DNA of 64,000 nucleotides from Thalassotalea sp. PP2-459 (GCF_001913705.1 NZ_MKQD01000019.1:124001-188000), one strand, 5' to 3'. Positions 17,364-26,742 are shown, numbered from the stretch's first letter. Numbers and translations are program-made. The notes: generated from the letters alone by a model not told the origin.

Positions 17364-18545
17364 TTAAAGTGTGGAATGTGGACCAAAAACTTCGTAATGG
17401 ATACGTGTTGGCTCAACACCTAATGTAATTAAACTTTCTTTTGCATATTTCATAAAGCCTACTGGGCCACACAAGTAAAAATCACCATCTACTGCGGGTA
17501 ATTCAACCTGATTAAAATTGATAAACCCTTCAAACGTATGTTCATCATGACTTACTTCTTGGTTGTACCAGGTAAAATATTGCCATCCATGCTCTTTACA
17601 ATGTTTTTCTGTGTGTTTAGCAAAAGAATGCAATGCTTTATTTTCGCAGGCATGAAGATAAGTAACTGGAAACTCGTACTGGCTTTCAGCCAAACTATCT
17701 AGCATAGCTTGCATTGGGGTAGCACCAACACCTGCCGAGATAAGCACCACTGGTTTTTGTCTATCTTGCCAATAGAAGTCGCCAGCTGGCGCATGTAAAT
17801 CAACAATATCGCCAAGTTTAAGATGATCATGCAAATAGTTAGACATTATGCCCTTGTGTTCGCCCGTTTCGCGTTTCACTGAGATACGATAGGTTTTCCC
17901 GTTCGGCGCTGTTGACAATGAATACTGACGAATTTCGTTAAAGTCAGAAGTTGTTGGCTTTAACTCAATACCGATATATTGCCCAGATTGATAATGCATA
18001 ACCGGTTGTTGATCAACCGGTTCAAAAATAAAGCTTGTGACAAGTGAAGACTCCGTTGTTTTTGCTAATAAACTAAACGCGCGTTTTCCGCGCCAACCAC
18101 CAGTCATAGATTCTCGTTGTGAGTAGAGTTCTTCTTCACGATGAATAAATAAATTTGCTAATACTCCATATGCAGCCTTCCAAGCTTCTTCAACGGCTTG
18201 TGTGAAATGAACAGTCAATAATTCACGCATGGTTTCAATGAGGTGATGACCTACAACGACGTAATTATCTGGTTTGATGTGAAAACTGGTATGTTTATTG
18301 GCAATTCGTTCCACAGCATGCTTGAGTAACGAAACGTTATTGAGGTTTTTAGCGTAAGCAATAATAGCTTCAAATAAGGCAACTTTTTGCTTACCACTAT
18401 GTTGGTTACTTAAATTGAAAATATCTTTTAATTCTGGGTTGTGGGTAAACATTCTATGATAAAAGTGGTCGGTGACTTGCGTGCCCGCTTGTTCAATGAG
18501 TGGCAGGGTTGATTGCACAATTTGAATGTCTTGTGAAGATAACAT
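17364..18545 (-). CDS. hmp: Flavohaemoglobin, nitric oxide dioxygenase
   Basis: A 393-residue flavohaemoglobin that converts NO and O2 to nitrate using NAD(P)H. The globin domain (1-138) has the B10 Tyr in VTDHFYHRMF and the proximal His in ANKHTSFHI. The FAD-binding domain has RQYSLSTAPN and KGIMSNYLHD, and the NAD domain has ISAGVGATPMQAML and FYLCGPVGFM. The start is the ATG at 18545, with GGAG 6 nt upstream; upstream in-frame codons lack such a site. It lies 144 bp downstream of a small membrane-protein gene on the same strand and next to norR. A 6-5-6 inverted repeat lies at 18567-18583. Confidence 0.96.
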   Translation of the reverse strand: MLSSQDIQIVQSTLPLIEQAGTQVTDHFYHRMFTHNPELKDIFNLSNQHSGKQKVALFEAIIAYAKNLNNVSLLKHAVERIANKHTSFHIKPDNYVVVGHHLIETMRELLTVHFTQAVEEAWKAAYGVLANLFIHREEELYSQRESMTGGWRGKRAFSLLAKTTESSLVTSFIFEPVDQQPVMHYQSGQYIGIELKPTTSDFNEIRQYSLSTAPNGKTYRISVKRETGEHKGIMSNYLHDHLKLGDIVDLHAPAGDFYWQDRQKPVVLISAGVGATPMQAMLDSLAESQYEFPVTYLHACENKALHSFAKHTEKHCKEHGWQYFTWYNQEVSHDEHTFEGFINFNQVELPAVDGDFYLCGPVGFMKYAKESLITLGVEPTRIHYEVFGPHSTL

Positions 18546-18566
18546 ATAAACTCCGAAGGTAATGGG

Positions 18567-18583
18567 TGATGCATAAAGCATCA
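18567..18583. repeat. Inverted repeat just upstream of hmp
   Basis: TGATGC and GCATCA flank 5 bp (ATAAA), 22 bp before the hmp start codon. ATGCAT-type halves recall NsrR sites, but the 11-1-11 NsrR layout is absent. It could be an operator or a small leader hairpin. Confidence 0.3.
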
Positions 18584-18689
18584 GTCGGTTGTAGAAAATA
18601 GAAAAGTACAGCGCCCTTCGTTATGTCGTTATTGTAACGATAGATGCTGAAATAAATTAGATGAGTGGTGATTATTGAGATAATAGTGT

Positions 18690-18962
18690 TTAGAAAATTT
18701 TAAACCCTAGGCCATGAACACCAATGCAGCGAATGACATAACTAACTTTAAACAAACTAGCAAAAAGGATGGTTGCAACATGCGCACTGATTTGTACCGC
18801 AATTGAGAATTGATAGTCGAACAAAAAATTGATCATCAAACACATAACAGTGATGAAGAACGAAACGATCATTGTCCAGTTACCAATAATGATACATTTT
18901 TGATAATTTAATTCAGTGTTGTCTAATTGGTGGTTAGTTGCTAGGGCAAAATTAGAGTACAT
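18690..18962 (-). CDS. Small membrane protein of unknown function in the NO module
   Basis: A 90-residue protein with two predicted transmembrane helices (about residues 27-48, IGNWTMIVSFFITVMCLMIN, and 54-76, FSIAVQISAHVATILFASLF) and a C-terminal tail rich in Cys, His and Gly. I do not recognise the family. It lies between norR (divergent) and hmp (same strand). It has a near-consensus sigma-54 promoter 38-52 bp upstream of its start and two NorR-type sites farther upstream, so it should be the first gene of the NO-induced transcript. A role in NO tolerance, sensing or haem/respiratory protection is inferred from this context only. Confidence 0.75.
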   Translation of the reverse strand: MYSNFALATNHQLDNTELNYQKCIIIGNWTMIVSFFITVMCLMINFLFDYQFSIAVQISAHVATILFASLFKVSYVIRCIGVHGLGFKIF

Positions 18963-18999
18963 ATCGATTCATTTTTTAATGAGTAATGAACTTATATAA

Positions 19000-19014
19000 T
19001 CAATAATAGTGCCA
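19000..19014 (-). promoter_or_regulatory. Sigma-54-type promoter of the small membrane protein/hmp unit
   Basis: The minus strand reads TGGCAC, 5 bp, TTGA. The -24 element matches TGGCAC exactly, the spacing is correct, and the -12 element differs from TTGC in one base. It lies 38 bp upstream of the start of the 90-residue gene and downstream of two NorR-type sites, as expected for a NorR-dependent promoter. Confidence 0.6.
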
Positions 19015-19068
19015 TATTCATAACATATTGTTATTAAAAACATTGTTTGTTTTTTAGTTTTGTCTTGT

Positions 19069-19105
19069 GTCAATATGACATACTTATAAAGTGTGTCATA
19101 TTGAC
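19069..19105. promoter_or_regulatory. Pair of NorR-type enhancer sites
   Basis: Two sites match the known NorR consensus GT-N7-AC: GTCAATATGAC at 19069-19079 and GTCATATTGAC at 19095-19105. They are inverted copies of each other and their centres are 26 bp apart. They lie 55-105 bp upstream of the sigma-54-type promoter (minus strand) and just in front of norR, so they may also mediate autoregulation. E. coli has three such sites upstream of norVW; a third was not clear here. Confidence 0.65.
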
Positions 19106-19132
19106 TTATAAAGAGTCATTAAGGTGCTTGAT

Positions 19133-20734
19133 ATGAATAATCTAACGGATAGCCAATTACTCGAGTTATCTATTGAGTTAGCGCAAAGTGTTGCAAGTCA
19201 GCAGCGGTTTGATGATTTATTAACCGCGATTAGAAAAGTCATTATTTGTGATGCCATAGTGTTATTGGTTTATCAAGGTGATTGCCTGAAGCCCCTAGCC
19301 TCTCAAGGCCTTGATGTTGAAACCATGGGGCGTCGATTTATTATTAATGAACAGCCTAGGTTCAATGCTATATGCCAATCTAAAAAAGCGATTCGTTTTC
19401 CAGCTAACTCGACAATGCCAGATCCATACGATGGCCTATTATCTGCTACTGATGGTGATTTGCCCGTTCATGCCTGTATGGGGATCCCATTATATTTTGA
19501 AAATAACTTAATCGGTGTTCTGACACTTGATAGCTTATCACCCGGGGTGTTTGAACAGATTTCTGAGCGTTCATTAGCCTTAATTGCATCAATGGCGTCA
19601 GTAAGTTTACATACTGCTTCAACGGTAGATGTATTAGAGGCGAATGTTACTCGCTCTAAAGAAGTGATGCGGGCATTAAGTGAGCCAAGCGTTTCCGGAA
19701 ACCATCTAGAAATCATTGGGAAAAGTAGCGCGATAGACAAACTCAGAAATGAGATCTCATTAGTGGCACCATCCAATTTTTCTGTATTAATACAAGGCGA
19801 AAGCGGAACGGGCAAGGAATTAGTTGCACATAGCATTCATCAACAATCAAGCCGAGCCGATCAGGCGATTATTTATGTTAACTGTGCAGCTTTACCTGAA
19901 AATTTAGTTGAAAGTGAATTGTTTGGTCATATCAAAGGCGCTTATACAGGCGCTGAGAATAAAAGGGCAGGAAAATTCTTAATTGCTAATGGCGGTACGT
20001 TATTTCTTGATGAAGTGGGAGAATTGCCATTAGCAGCACAAAGTAAATTATTAAGGGCGTTACAAAGTCAAGAAATTCAACCTGTTGGTCAAGATGAAGT
20101 CATAAATATTGATGTGCGTGTGATCGCTGCAACGAACCGAGACTTAAAAACAGAAGTTGAAGCGGGTCGTTTTCGTGCAGATTTATTTCACCGGTTGAAT
20201 GTATACCCAGTAAACGTTCCGCCATTAAGGGCAAGAGAGGGTGATGTCTCCTTATTGTCAGGTTTTTTTATTGAGCGCACCAAACGTAAATTAGGCGTTA
20301 ATCAATTAAAAATTTCACCTGATCTTATGTCTAGGTTGCAGGAGTATAATTGGCCTGGCAATGTACGTGAACTTGAACACTTACTGAGTAGAGCCGCGCT
20401 AAAGGCATGTGCAAAGGTGTCAGCTGTAAATAAACATAAAGAAATAGTGACGATTCATCCAGCTGATAGCGATGAATTAAGCGCGAATTCATTTGCGGTA
20501 GATGAACTTAATGACCTGAGCGAAACTAGCGAGAACACACAGCCAATTACGCTTGAAAAGACAGTGAATTTACGTCTTTTAATGGATGACTATCAGCGTA
20601 GAATAATTAAGCAAGCGCTGGAACTACATCAGGGAAACTGGACTAAAACGGCTAAATATTTATCCGTTGATCGTGCAAATTTAACTAGGCTATCAAAAAG
20701 GCTAAATATTCGTGTAGGTAAAGTAGTACTTTAA
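19133..20734 (+). CDS. norR: NorR, NO-responsive sigma-54-dependent activator
   Basis: A bacterial enhancer-binding protein of 533 residues from the ATG at 19133, which has AAGG 8 nt upstream; a GTG at 19124 is less likely. The N-terminal GAF domain (about 5-170), which binds NO through a non-haem iron in NorR, is followed by a AAA+ domain with Walker A GESGTGKE, the sigma-54 contact loop GAYTGA (Tyr in place of the commoner Phe), and Walker B LFLDEVGEL. A Fis-type helix-turn-helix at the C-terminus reads NWTKTAKYLSVDRANLTRL. It is divergent from the small membrane protein and hmp, with matching sites between them, so it should activate NO detoxification. Confidence 0.93.
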   Translation: MNNLTDSQLLELSIELAQSVASQQRFDDLLTAIRKVIICDAIVLLVYQGDCLKPLASQGLDVETMGRRFIINEQPRFNAICQSKKAIRFPANSTMPDPYDGLLSATDGDLPVHACMGIPLYFENNLIGVLTLDSLSPGVFEQISERSLALIASMASVSLHTASTVDVLEANVTRSKEVMRALSEPSVSGNHLEIIGKSSAIDKLRNEISLVAPSNFSVLIQGESGTGKELVAHSIHQQSSRADQAIIYVNCAALPENLVESELFGHIKGAYTGAENKRAGKFLIANGGTLFLDEVGELPLAAQSKLLRALQSQEIQPVGQDEVINIDVRVIAATNRDLKTEVEAGRFRADLFHRLNVYPVNVPPLRAREGDVSLLSGFFIERTKRKLGVNQLKISPDLMSRLQEYNWPGNVRELEHLLSRAALKACAKVSAVNKHKEIVTIHPADSDELSANSFAVDELNDLSETSENTQPITLEKTVNLRLLMDDYQRRIIKQALELHQGNWTKTAKYLSVDRANLTRLSKRLNIRVGKVVL

Positions 20735-21066
20735 CGGAATGTTTTCTCTGTTATAGAGTGGCTTACGTCCTCAACAGTCATTCAATATACATAATTGTTC
20801 TTATATAGATACTAACAATGTAATAGGTACCCAACCTATCCTGTAGCCGTCTATCTTTATAGCTTTCAATTTTCTTAGATATTTATGCACAAATTATAAA
20901 TAAAAAAATTTCATCCGTAAGTTACTTTTTTTACTTGATCCCACCAACATATATATTGTATACATTATATCTGTTGGTGGTCTACACATTATATTGGTGT
21001 TGTATTCCTCTTATTTTATTAATAAAAAAATATCAAAAATGAATGTATTAAAACCCGGGAGGGGGT
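20735..21066. other. Intergenic region upstream of the TonB receptor
   Basis: 332 bp between norR and the receptor gene. It holds no gene. Its visible structure is the 9-bp inverted repeat at 20941-20980, around an AT-rich core containing GTATAC, and a strong GGGAGGGGG ribosome-binding site before 21067. Confidence 0.6.
20941..20980. promoter_or_regulatory. Inverted repeat, possible operator for the TonB receptor
   Basis: CCACCAACA at 20941-20949 and TGTTGGTGG at 20972-20980 are perfect 9-bp arms around a 22-bp AT-rich centre that contains TTGTATAC. It lies about 90 bp before the receptor start codon. The spacing suits a regulator dimer bridging the promoter or an RNA hairpin; there is no T run, so it is not a typical terminator. 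Confidence 0.4.
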
Positions 21067-23889
21067 ATGACGGTTAATTTCTTTAAAACTTTAATCACAC
21101 GAAAAAGTGTAACAGCATTGGCTGTTGCAAGCGCTTTTTCATCGATGAGTACAGCCAGTTTTGCAGCTGAAGATGCTGCTAACCTTGAAGAAGAAGGTGT
21201 AGAACGCATCGAAGTCACGGGTTCACGAATTAAAAGAACATCCATTGAAGGTGTAACACCTATCGTTACAATTTCTGCAGCTGATATTCAATTACAGGGG
21301 CATGCTAACGTGTTTGATGCGTTAGATTCACTTGCTAAAAACACGGGTATTTTCGTTGGTGAAGAAAGCTCAAATAATTTTAATGCGAATGCGCAAGCTA
21401 TTAACTTAAGAGGATTTGGGGCAAGTTACACGTTAACATTGATAAATGGAAGACGCATACCGGTATTACCAAAGCCTTCAGGAAATGTAGCGGGTAATAT
21501 CGTTAACCTTGCGATGATTCCTACGGAAGCGGTAAAACGCGTTGAAATACTTAGCGGTGGCGCATCAGCAATTTATGGTTCAGATGCTGTAGCAGGTGTA
21601 GTCAATGTAATTTTAAAAGACGATATCGATTTTAATCAAATTACGGCTCGTTTTGGAGATACTAAAGGCGGCGGTGGTGCAAGCAAAAAATTTACACTGA
21701 GCACTGGTGGAACACATGATAAATTTAGCTATACCGCTGTGCTTGAAATTGATCAACGCGATCCAATTCATGGTGATGACCGAGGATGGTTTGACGAGCC
21801 GGAAGATGGTCCAAACCCTGATAGACATGGCCCAGAACAAGTGATGAGTTATTGGGCTAAATGGGAACCAGATCCCATCGCGATGAAAGATTTATCAGGA
21901 CGTTGTGAACCACTTGGTTATGAAAAGGTGCAACCGCCAGGACGAGTGCATTTTGATCCTGACCCTTACTACTGCGGAGACAATCCGTATAATACATATA
22001 CCGTACGTAATGAGCGTGATCGAACTAATCTTTTTGTAAACGCAGAGTATGAGTTAGATGATGGGCGTATTTTTGCTACCTTTTTAGGCACAAAATCTGA
22101 AGGTGATGCCGGATTATACCGATATAGCTATGGTGTTGATTACGTTGTTCAAGAAGACATTAATGATGCTAGCACCTTTTTAGGGAATCGTCACTTTTGG
22201 CGACGATTTAGAAACTTTGAAGTACCAACTTCAAACCAAGAGTTTGATGAAACGTCTATGACAGGTATTGTAGGTATAGAAGGGGTGATCGCAGATGAAT
22301 ATGATTATGCGGTTACTTTCACTACGGGCCAATATGATTATGAAGACACTGTAGGTCGTTTTGATGATCAAAAGATGTTGAGTTTATTGTATGGTGAAAA
22401 AGGTACTGATTGGACTCAACCTTGGGAAGGTTCACGTTGGGTTGTAGTTAATGCATCACAGTTAAATGCTAACTACGAACCAACTAATATCGACATCTTT
22501 GGTCAATTAACGCCTGATATGTTTACCAGTGCTCTTCATCACTCAGTCGGAAAAGGTGATTCATATTTACACAGTTTATCATTTGATATTAGTGGTTCTT
22601 TAATTGAATTACCCGCAGGTGAAGCTCAATTTGCTTTTGTTACTGAGTACCTAAAAGAAGGGTATGAATTTATCACTGACGAAGAAACCGTACGTGGTGA
22701 TATTTATGGTTGGTCAGGCATTACAGGTAAAGGTGATCGTGAACGATATGCTGCAGGTTTAGAGTTATCTATCCCACTAGCTGCGAAAGAAAGCACCATT
22801 GGTTCATTAGAAGCCACATTAGCGGGTCGTTATGATTACTATGATGATGAATCAAATGTTGACGGAGCGTTTACTTATCAAGCGGGCTTATCTTGGCGAC
22901 CAATGGAAGAGTTGTTAATCAGAACGATGTATTCCACGTCATTTAGAGCACCAGATATGCATTATATGTATGCAGGTGAAAGCTCTTCATTTGCTAGTCC
23001 AATTGATTATTTAACCTGTGTGAACAACACTGGCTTAACTTCAGGGCAAAGCTGGAGTGGTTGTGGTGATGATTACGGCATCAGCGTTCGCCAAGAATCT
23101 AAGGGCGATCTTTCTTTAGAAGAAGAAACGGGCGATAGTTTAAATATCGGCTTGGTTGCTAGCATTACCGATGACTGGTCAGTTACGTTTGATTATTATG
23201 AAGTATCTTTAGAAAAGAAAATTGGTAATTTGGGGGCAAGTTCAGTATTGCGTTATGAAGCTGAATGTATGCTTGGTTTTACTGAATCAGGGCAAACGGT
23301 TGATCAAAATTCTGCCAAGTGTCAGGAAATGTTAAATCGCGTTTCTCGAGGCGGGCCATCGGGTAATGATGTACTTTCAACGGTAACTAGCCCATTTAAT
23401 ACAGGTGAGCGTGAGCAGAAAGGTATTGATATATCATCGAAATATACTCATGACTTAGCTGGACTTGGTCGAGTGTTTTTCAATATTGATTATACGCATA
23501 TTTTTGAAACCAATGAGCGATTCTTACCAGAAGATGAGCTAGAAGATATTCGAGACTATCAATGGAACAATGAATTCCGCACACGCACAACCGCTACTTT
23601 GGGTTGGAATAATGATGACTTGTCGGTTGCCTTTTTTGTTAATCGCTTAGGTACATCGCCTGTAAGATGGTCTGATGATGTCAATGAACGCTATCCAGCA
23701 TGGACAACGGTAAATATGAGTACCACTTATCATATTTCTGATGACTTGACTTTGAGTGCTGCGGTAACGAATTTATTCGACAAAAAACCACATCAGCACG
23801 AATCAGAAGAGTGGTGGCCGTTTGCTGATATTACAAAATATAACCCTGTTGGTTTAGAGTACTTTATTACTGCTACATATCGCTTTTAA
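21067..23889 (+). CDS. TonB-dependent receptor
   Basis: A 940-residue outer-membrane TonB-dependent receptor. A signal peptide (cleavage near ASFA-AED, residue ~34) is followed by the TonB-box region VERIEVTGSRIKR, the plug domain (about 60-180, with LRGFGASYTLTLINGRR and GGASAIYGSDAVAGVVNVI) and a long beta-barrel ending in YFITATYRF. Cys pairs in the barrel loops suggest disulfides. The plug style is that of receptors widespread in Alteromonadales that take up peptides or plant- and algae-derived compounds. The next gene is a secreted S9 dipeptidyl peptidase, so peptide uptake is the best guess. Strong GGAGGGGG ribosome-binding site; terminator at 23924. Confidence 0.93.
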   Translation: MTVNFFKTLITRKSVTALAVASAFSSMSTASFAAEDAANLEEEGVERIEVTGSRIKRTSIEGVTPIVTISAADIQLQGHANVFDALDSLAKNTGIFVGEESSNNFNANAQAINLRGFGASYTLTLINGRRIPVLPKPSGNVAGNIVNLAMIPTEAVKRVEILSGGASAIYGSDAVAGVVNVILKDDIDFNQITARFGDTKGGGGASKKFTLSTGGTHDKFSYTAVLEIDQRDPIHGDDRGWFDEPEDGPNPDRHGPEQVMSYWAKWEPDPIAMKDLSGRCEPLGYEKVQPPGRVHFDPDPYYCGDNPYNTYTVRNERDRTNLFVNAEYELDDGRIFATFLGTKSEGDAGLYRYSYGVDYVVQEDINDASTFLGNRHFWRRFRNFEVPTSNQEFDETSMTGIVGIEGVIADEYDYAVTFTTGQYDYEDTVGRFDDQKMLSLLYGEKGTDWTQPWEGSRWVVVNASQLNANYEPTNIDIFGQLTPDMFTSALHHSVGKGDSYLHSLSFDISGSLIELPAGEAQFAFVTEYLKEGYEFITDEETVRGDIYGWSGITGKGDRERYAAGLELSIPLAAKESTIGSLEATLAGRYDYYDDESNVDGAFTYQAGLSWRPMEELLIRTMYSTSFRAPDMHYMYAGESSSFASPIDYLTCVNNTGLTSGQSWSGCGDDYGISVRQESKGDLSLEEETGDSLNIGLVASITDDWSVTFDYYEVSLEKKIGNLGASSVLRYEAECMLGFTESGQTVDQNSAKCQEMLNRVSRGGPSGNDVLSTVTSPFNTGEREQKGIDISSKYTHDLAGLGRVFFNIDYTHIFETNERFLPEDELEDIRDYQWNNEFRTRTTATLGWNNDDLSVAFFVNRLGTSPVRWSDDVNERYPAWTTVNMSTTYHISDDLTLSAAVTNLFDKKPHQHESEEWWPFADITKYNPVGLEYFITATYRF

Positions 23890-23923
23890 ACGATAACCAC
23901 AGGTTACTCTTATAGAGCTTTCA

Positions 23924-23951
23924 TAAGGCCGGCAAGTCAATGCTGGCCTTA
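23924..23951 (+). terminator. Rho-independent terminator after the TonB receptor
   Basis: TAAGGCCGGCA at 23924-23934 pairs with TGCTGGCCTTA at 23941-23951 (11 bp, one G-U pair, 6-nt loop) and is followed by TCTTTTT. It separates the receptor from the S9 peptidase gene, so the peptidase has its own promoter or depends on read-through. Confidence 0.8.
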
Positions 23952-24013
23952 TCTTTTTCCGAAAAAATTATTTTACCAATGTGAAGGTCATTGCTAATTA
24001 CGTGAGTATTTTT

Positions 24014-26272
24014 ATGAAATTTATATCCCTGTTTTTTCTTCTTTTATGTTTAATAAGTTGTCAGCACACGCCAACAATTAAACACAAATCAATAGATGAT
24101 AATATTGAGCGTGCTAAAGCATTCAGTGCAAAGAATTTGAGTAATAAAGTACATAATTTTTCGTTAACTGCACATTGGATTGACGACAAGGCTGATGAGT
24201 TTTGGTTTGAACGCTACTCTGAAAAGCGTGGGCAGGAATTCGTGCGGGTTAACGCCCATGATAAAGTAAAAACGCCTTTGTTTGACAAAGTTAAGTTAAC
24301 ACAATCGCTTAATCTAGAAGAGCCAATTGACTGGCAAAGCTCTCCGCTTAGTCACGTTAAATTCAATGGTAAAGTACTTAATTTTGATATAAATAACCAA
24401 CCTTATCGTTGTGATATCGTTGCAAGTCCTTATCAATGCCGTTCGGCATCTAAACAAAAGTCACAAGATAAGACAAGAAGATATACTTCACCAGATAAGC
24501 AACATTTTGTTAAAGTGGAAAATTACAATTTGTTTTTGTGTAAAACATCCACGCAAGACTGTAAACAATTAACTGAAGATGGATCTGAGTCATCCCCTTA
24601 TGCTGTCACACATTCAGTTCCTAATAAGCGGCTAAATGATGAGGGTTTCGATGAACAGAACCATTTAGGCCTTTATTGGTCAGAAAATAGTCATTATGTC
24701 ATCACTTATCGACTATTCCGCCAAGGCGTTACTAAATTAACATTAACTGATAGTACCGCTGATAATGATTTTAACGTGAATAGTGTACGTTACTATTACC
24801 CCCAAGCGGGCGATCAAACATTGCCTATGGCACAGGTTGTACTTATTGATGTTGTTAACCAGGAAGCAAGCGCACTAAATGCCCCTAAAGTAATGCAAAC
24901 ATATTATGGAAGGGCACTTTGGGGGTACTGGCACAAAGGTGATTTTTACTACCAAGATCGTCGAAGAGGTAATAAAACACTATTTTTGCGTAAAGTGATC
25001 GCGAAAGAGAAACAAGTTGTTTCAGTGATAAAAGAAACAAATGATGAATTTATTGACCCTTGGGTGCAAGTGTCGTATCACTTAAATAATAAAAGCCACG
25101 TTATTTGGAGCTCACAGCGTTCAGGCTATCAACACTTATATCTTTATGACACAAAAACAGGATCATTGATTAACCCGATTACTCAAGGTGAATATACCGT
25201 GAGAGCCATACGGGGCGTTGATGAAGAAAATGGGGTTTTATATTTTGAAGCTTCAGGGAAAGAAAAGAATCGTGATCCATACTTACGTCATTTATATCGT
25301 ATTAACCTTGATGGAAGTGATTTAACGCTACTCACTCCTGAACCTTTTGAACATAATACGCGTTTATCGCCAAACTTTAATTACTTTATTGACACATTCT
25401 CTGATGCAAAAACACCACCGCAATCTTGGTTGCGAAGTGCAGTAACAGGGGAGAAACTCACACAACTTGATCAAGCAAACATTGGCCAATTGACTGCACT
25501 AGGCTGGCAACCACCAGAGCCATTTAGTGTCATTGCGGATGATGGCGTAACTCCTCTATATGGTTTGCTTTATAAGCCATCAAACTTCGATGCGAGCAAA
25601 AAGTATCCTGTTATTAATGATACTTATACAGGACCACATAATTTTTTCACGCCAAAATCCTTTTCAACTTTTGCCAATACTCGCCCTGCCTTGGCAGAGC
25701 TTGGGTTTATTGTAATTAAAATGGATGGCCGTGGCACCAGTAAAAGAGGGCGTGAATTTCACCGTGTGAGTTACAAAAACTTAGCAGCAGGAACCGATGA
25801 TCATGTTTGGGCAATAAAACAATTAGCTAAAGATCGACAATATATGGACATTAATCGTGTTGGTATTTATGGGTTCAGTGCGGGAGGCTATGATACTGTG
25901 CAAGCGATGTTAAGGCATAATAGCTTTTTTAGCGCTGGCGTCAGTGCATCGGGTAACCATGACTTCCGTGTTGATAAAGCAGGTTGGAATGAAATATGGA
26001 TGAGTTGGCCAATGAGTGAGGCATGGCAACAACAATCGAATTACACGAACGTGGAAAGACTAAAGGGGAAGTTACTACTTGCCCACGGTGAACTAGACAA
26101 CAATGTTCACCTTTCAGCCACCATGCGTTTAGTTGATAAACTGATCGACGCGAATAAAGATTTTGATCTGTTGATCATGCCAAAAATGGGACATGTATTA
26201 GATGAACACCCTTATTTTGTTGAAAAACGCTGGCGTTTCTTTATTGAACATTTACAGGAAGACAACGAATAA
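24014..26272 (+). CDS. S9-family dipeptidyl peptidase IV-like lipoprotein
   Basis: A prolyl-oligopeptidase-family protein of 752 residues from the ATG at 24014; the frame is open to 23981. MKFISLFFLLLCLISC is a lipoprotein signal with Cys16. The N-terminal beta-propeller of DPP IV type (about 40-500) includes WSSQRSGYQHLYLYD. The alpha/beta hydrolase domain has the nucleophile elbow GFSAGGYD (Ser near 621), Asp in HGELDNNVH (near 695) and His in PKMGHVLDE (near 725). It would release X-Pro or similar dipeptides in the periplasm or at the outer membrane. Its position next to a TonB receptor suggests peptide scavenging. Confidence 0.9.
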   Translation: MKFISLFFLLLCLISCQHTPTIKHKSIDDNIERAKAFSAKNLSNKVHNFSLTAHWIDDKADEFWFERYSEKRGQEFVRVNAHDKVKTPLFDKVKLTQSLNLEEPIDWQSSPLSHVKFNGKVLNFDINNQPYRCDIVASPYQCRSASKQKSQDKTRRYTSPDKQHFVKVENYNLFLCKTSTQDCKQLTEDGSESSPYAVTHSVPNKRLNDEGFDEQNHLGLYWSENSHYVITYRLFRQGVTKLTLTDSTADNDFNVNSVRYYYPQAGDQTLPMAQVVLIDVVNQEASALNAPKVMQTYYGRALWGYWHKGDFYYQDRRRGNKTLFLRKVIAKEKQVVSVIKETNDEFIDPWVQVSYHLNNKSHVIWSSQRSGYQHLYLYDTKTGSLINPITQGEYTVRAIRGVDEENGVLYFEASGKEKNRDPYLRHLYRINLDGSDLTLLTPEPFEHNTRLSPNFNYFIDTFSDAKTPPQSWLRSAVTGEKLTQLDQANIGQLTALGWQPPEPFSVIADDGVTPLYGLLYKPSNFDASKKYPVINDTYTGPHNFFTPKSFSTFANTRPALAELGFIVIKMDGRGTSKRGREFHRVSYKNLAAGTDDHVWAIKQLAKDRQYMDINRVGIYGFSAGGYDTVQAMLRHNSFFSAGVSASGNHDFRVDKAGWNEIWMSWPMSEAWQQQSNYTNVERLKGKLLLAHGELDNNVHLSATMRLVDKLIDANKDFDLLIMPKMGHVLDEHPYFVEKRWRFFIEHLQEDNE

Positions 26273-26349
26273 CTAGGAAAAGATGGCAATAATTAATAGT
26301 TAGTTATCTTTAGTGTGAAGCATTTTAACGCGAAGATTGTTTTATGTGC

Positions 26350-26742
26350 CTAATGCGAAGCATTGAGCGTATTAAGTATTTTGCAATCTTCTATTTTATT
26401 GCTGGTGCAGCACTTTGCTAGTTTCGCTAATGAGCGTTCCAATTTTTGTAGTTCTTTTTGGGCTTTTCGAACGTTATCGAGTTGTTGAGCAATCATCGAA
26501 TCGACCGTATCACAAGAAATATTTGGCTGACGCTGTACTTGCACTAACGTTTTAATCTCGTCGAGTGACATATTTAACTCTCGGCAACGACGAATAAAAA
26601 TAAGTAATTGAACATCTTCAACTTGGTAATATCGGTAGCCGTTTTCTGCACGTTTTGCAGGTTTTAAAAGCCCAATATCTTCATAATAACGAATAGTTTT
26701 TGTTGGAACATGTGTTTGTTCTGCTAATTGACTAATCTTCAT
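26350..26742 (-). CDS. cadR: CadR/PbrR-like MerR-family metal regulator
   Basis: A 130-residue MerR-family regulator. The N-terminal winged helix (ISQLAEQTHVPTKTIRYYEDIGLL) is followed by the dimer helix (residues ~80-110) and a Cys-containing metal site: Cys77 in SCDTVDS, Cys111-Cys112 and Cys120 in CCTSNKIEDC. This pattern closely matches the Cd(II) ligands Cys77, Cys112 and Cys119 known in CadR. It is divergent from a CzcCBA-type operon whose promoter has the 19-bp MerR spacer. That promoter's -35 box lies 2 bp beyond this gene's start codon and its operator overlaps this gene's AGGAAGG ribosome-binding site, so repression or autoregulation is likely. Metal choice (Cd, Pb or Zn) is inferred. 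Confidence 0.88.
   Translation of the reverse strand: MKISQLAEQTHVPTKTIRYYEDIGLLKPAKRAENGYRYYQVEDVQLLIFIRRCRELNMSLDEIKTLVQVQRQPNISCDTVDSMIAQQLDNVRKAQKELQKLERSLAKLAKCCTSNKIEDCKILNTLNASH

Noticed and set aside
18546-18689. Search for a separate sigma-54 promoter directly upstream of hmp
   Set aside because: No GG-N10-GC pair with acceptable flanks was found; hmp probably relies on the promoter before the small membrane-protein gene or on a sigma-70 promoter.
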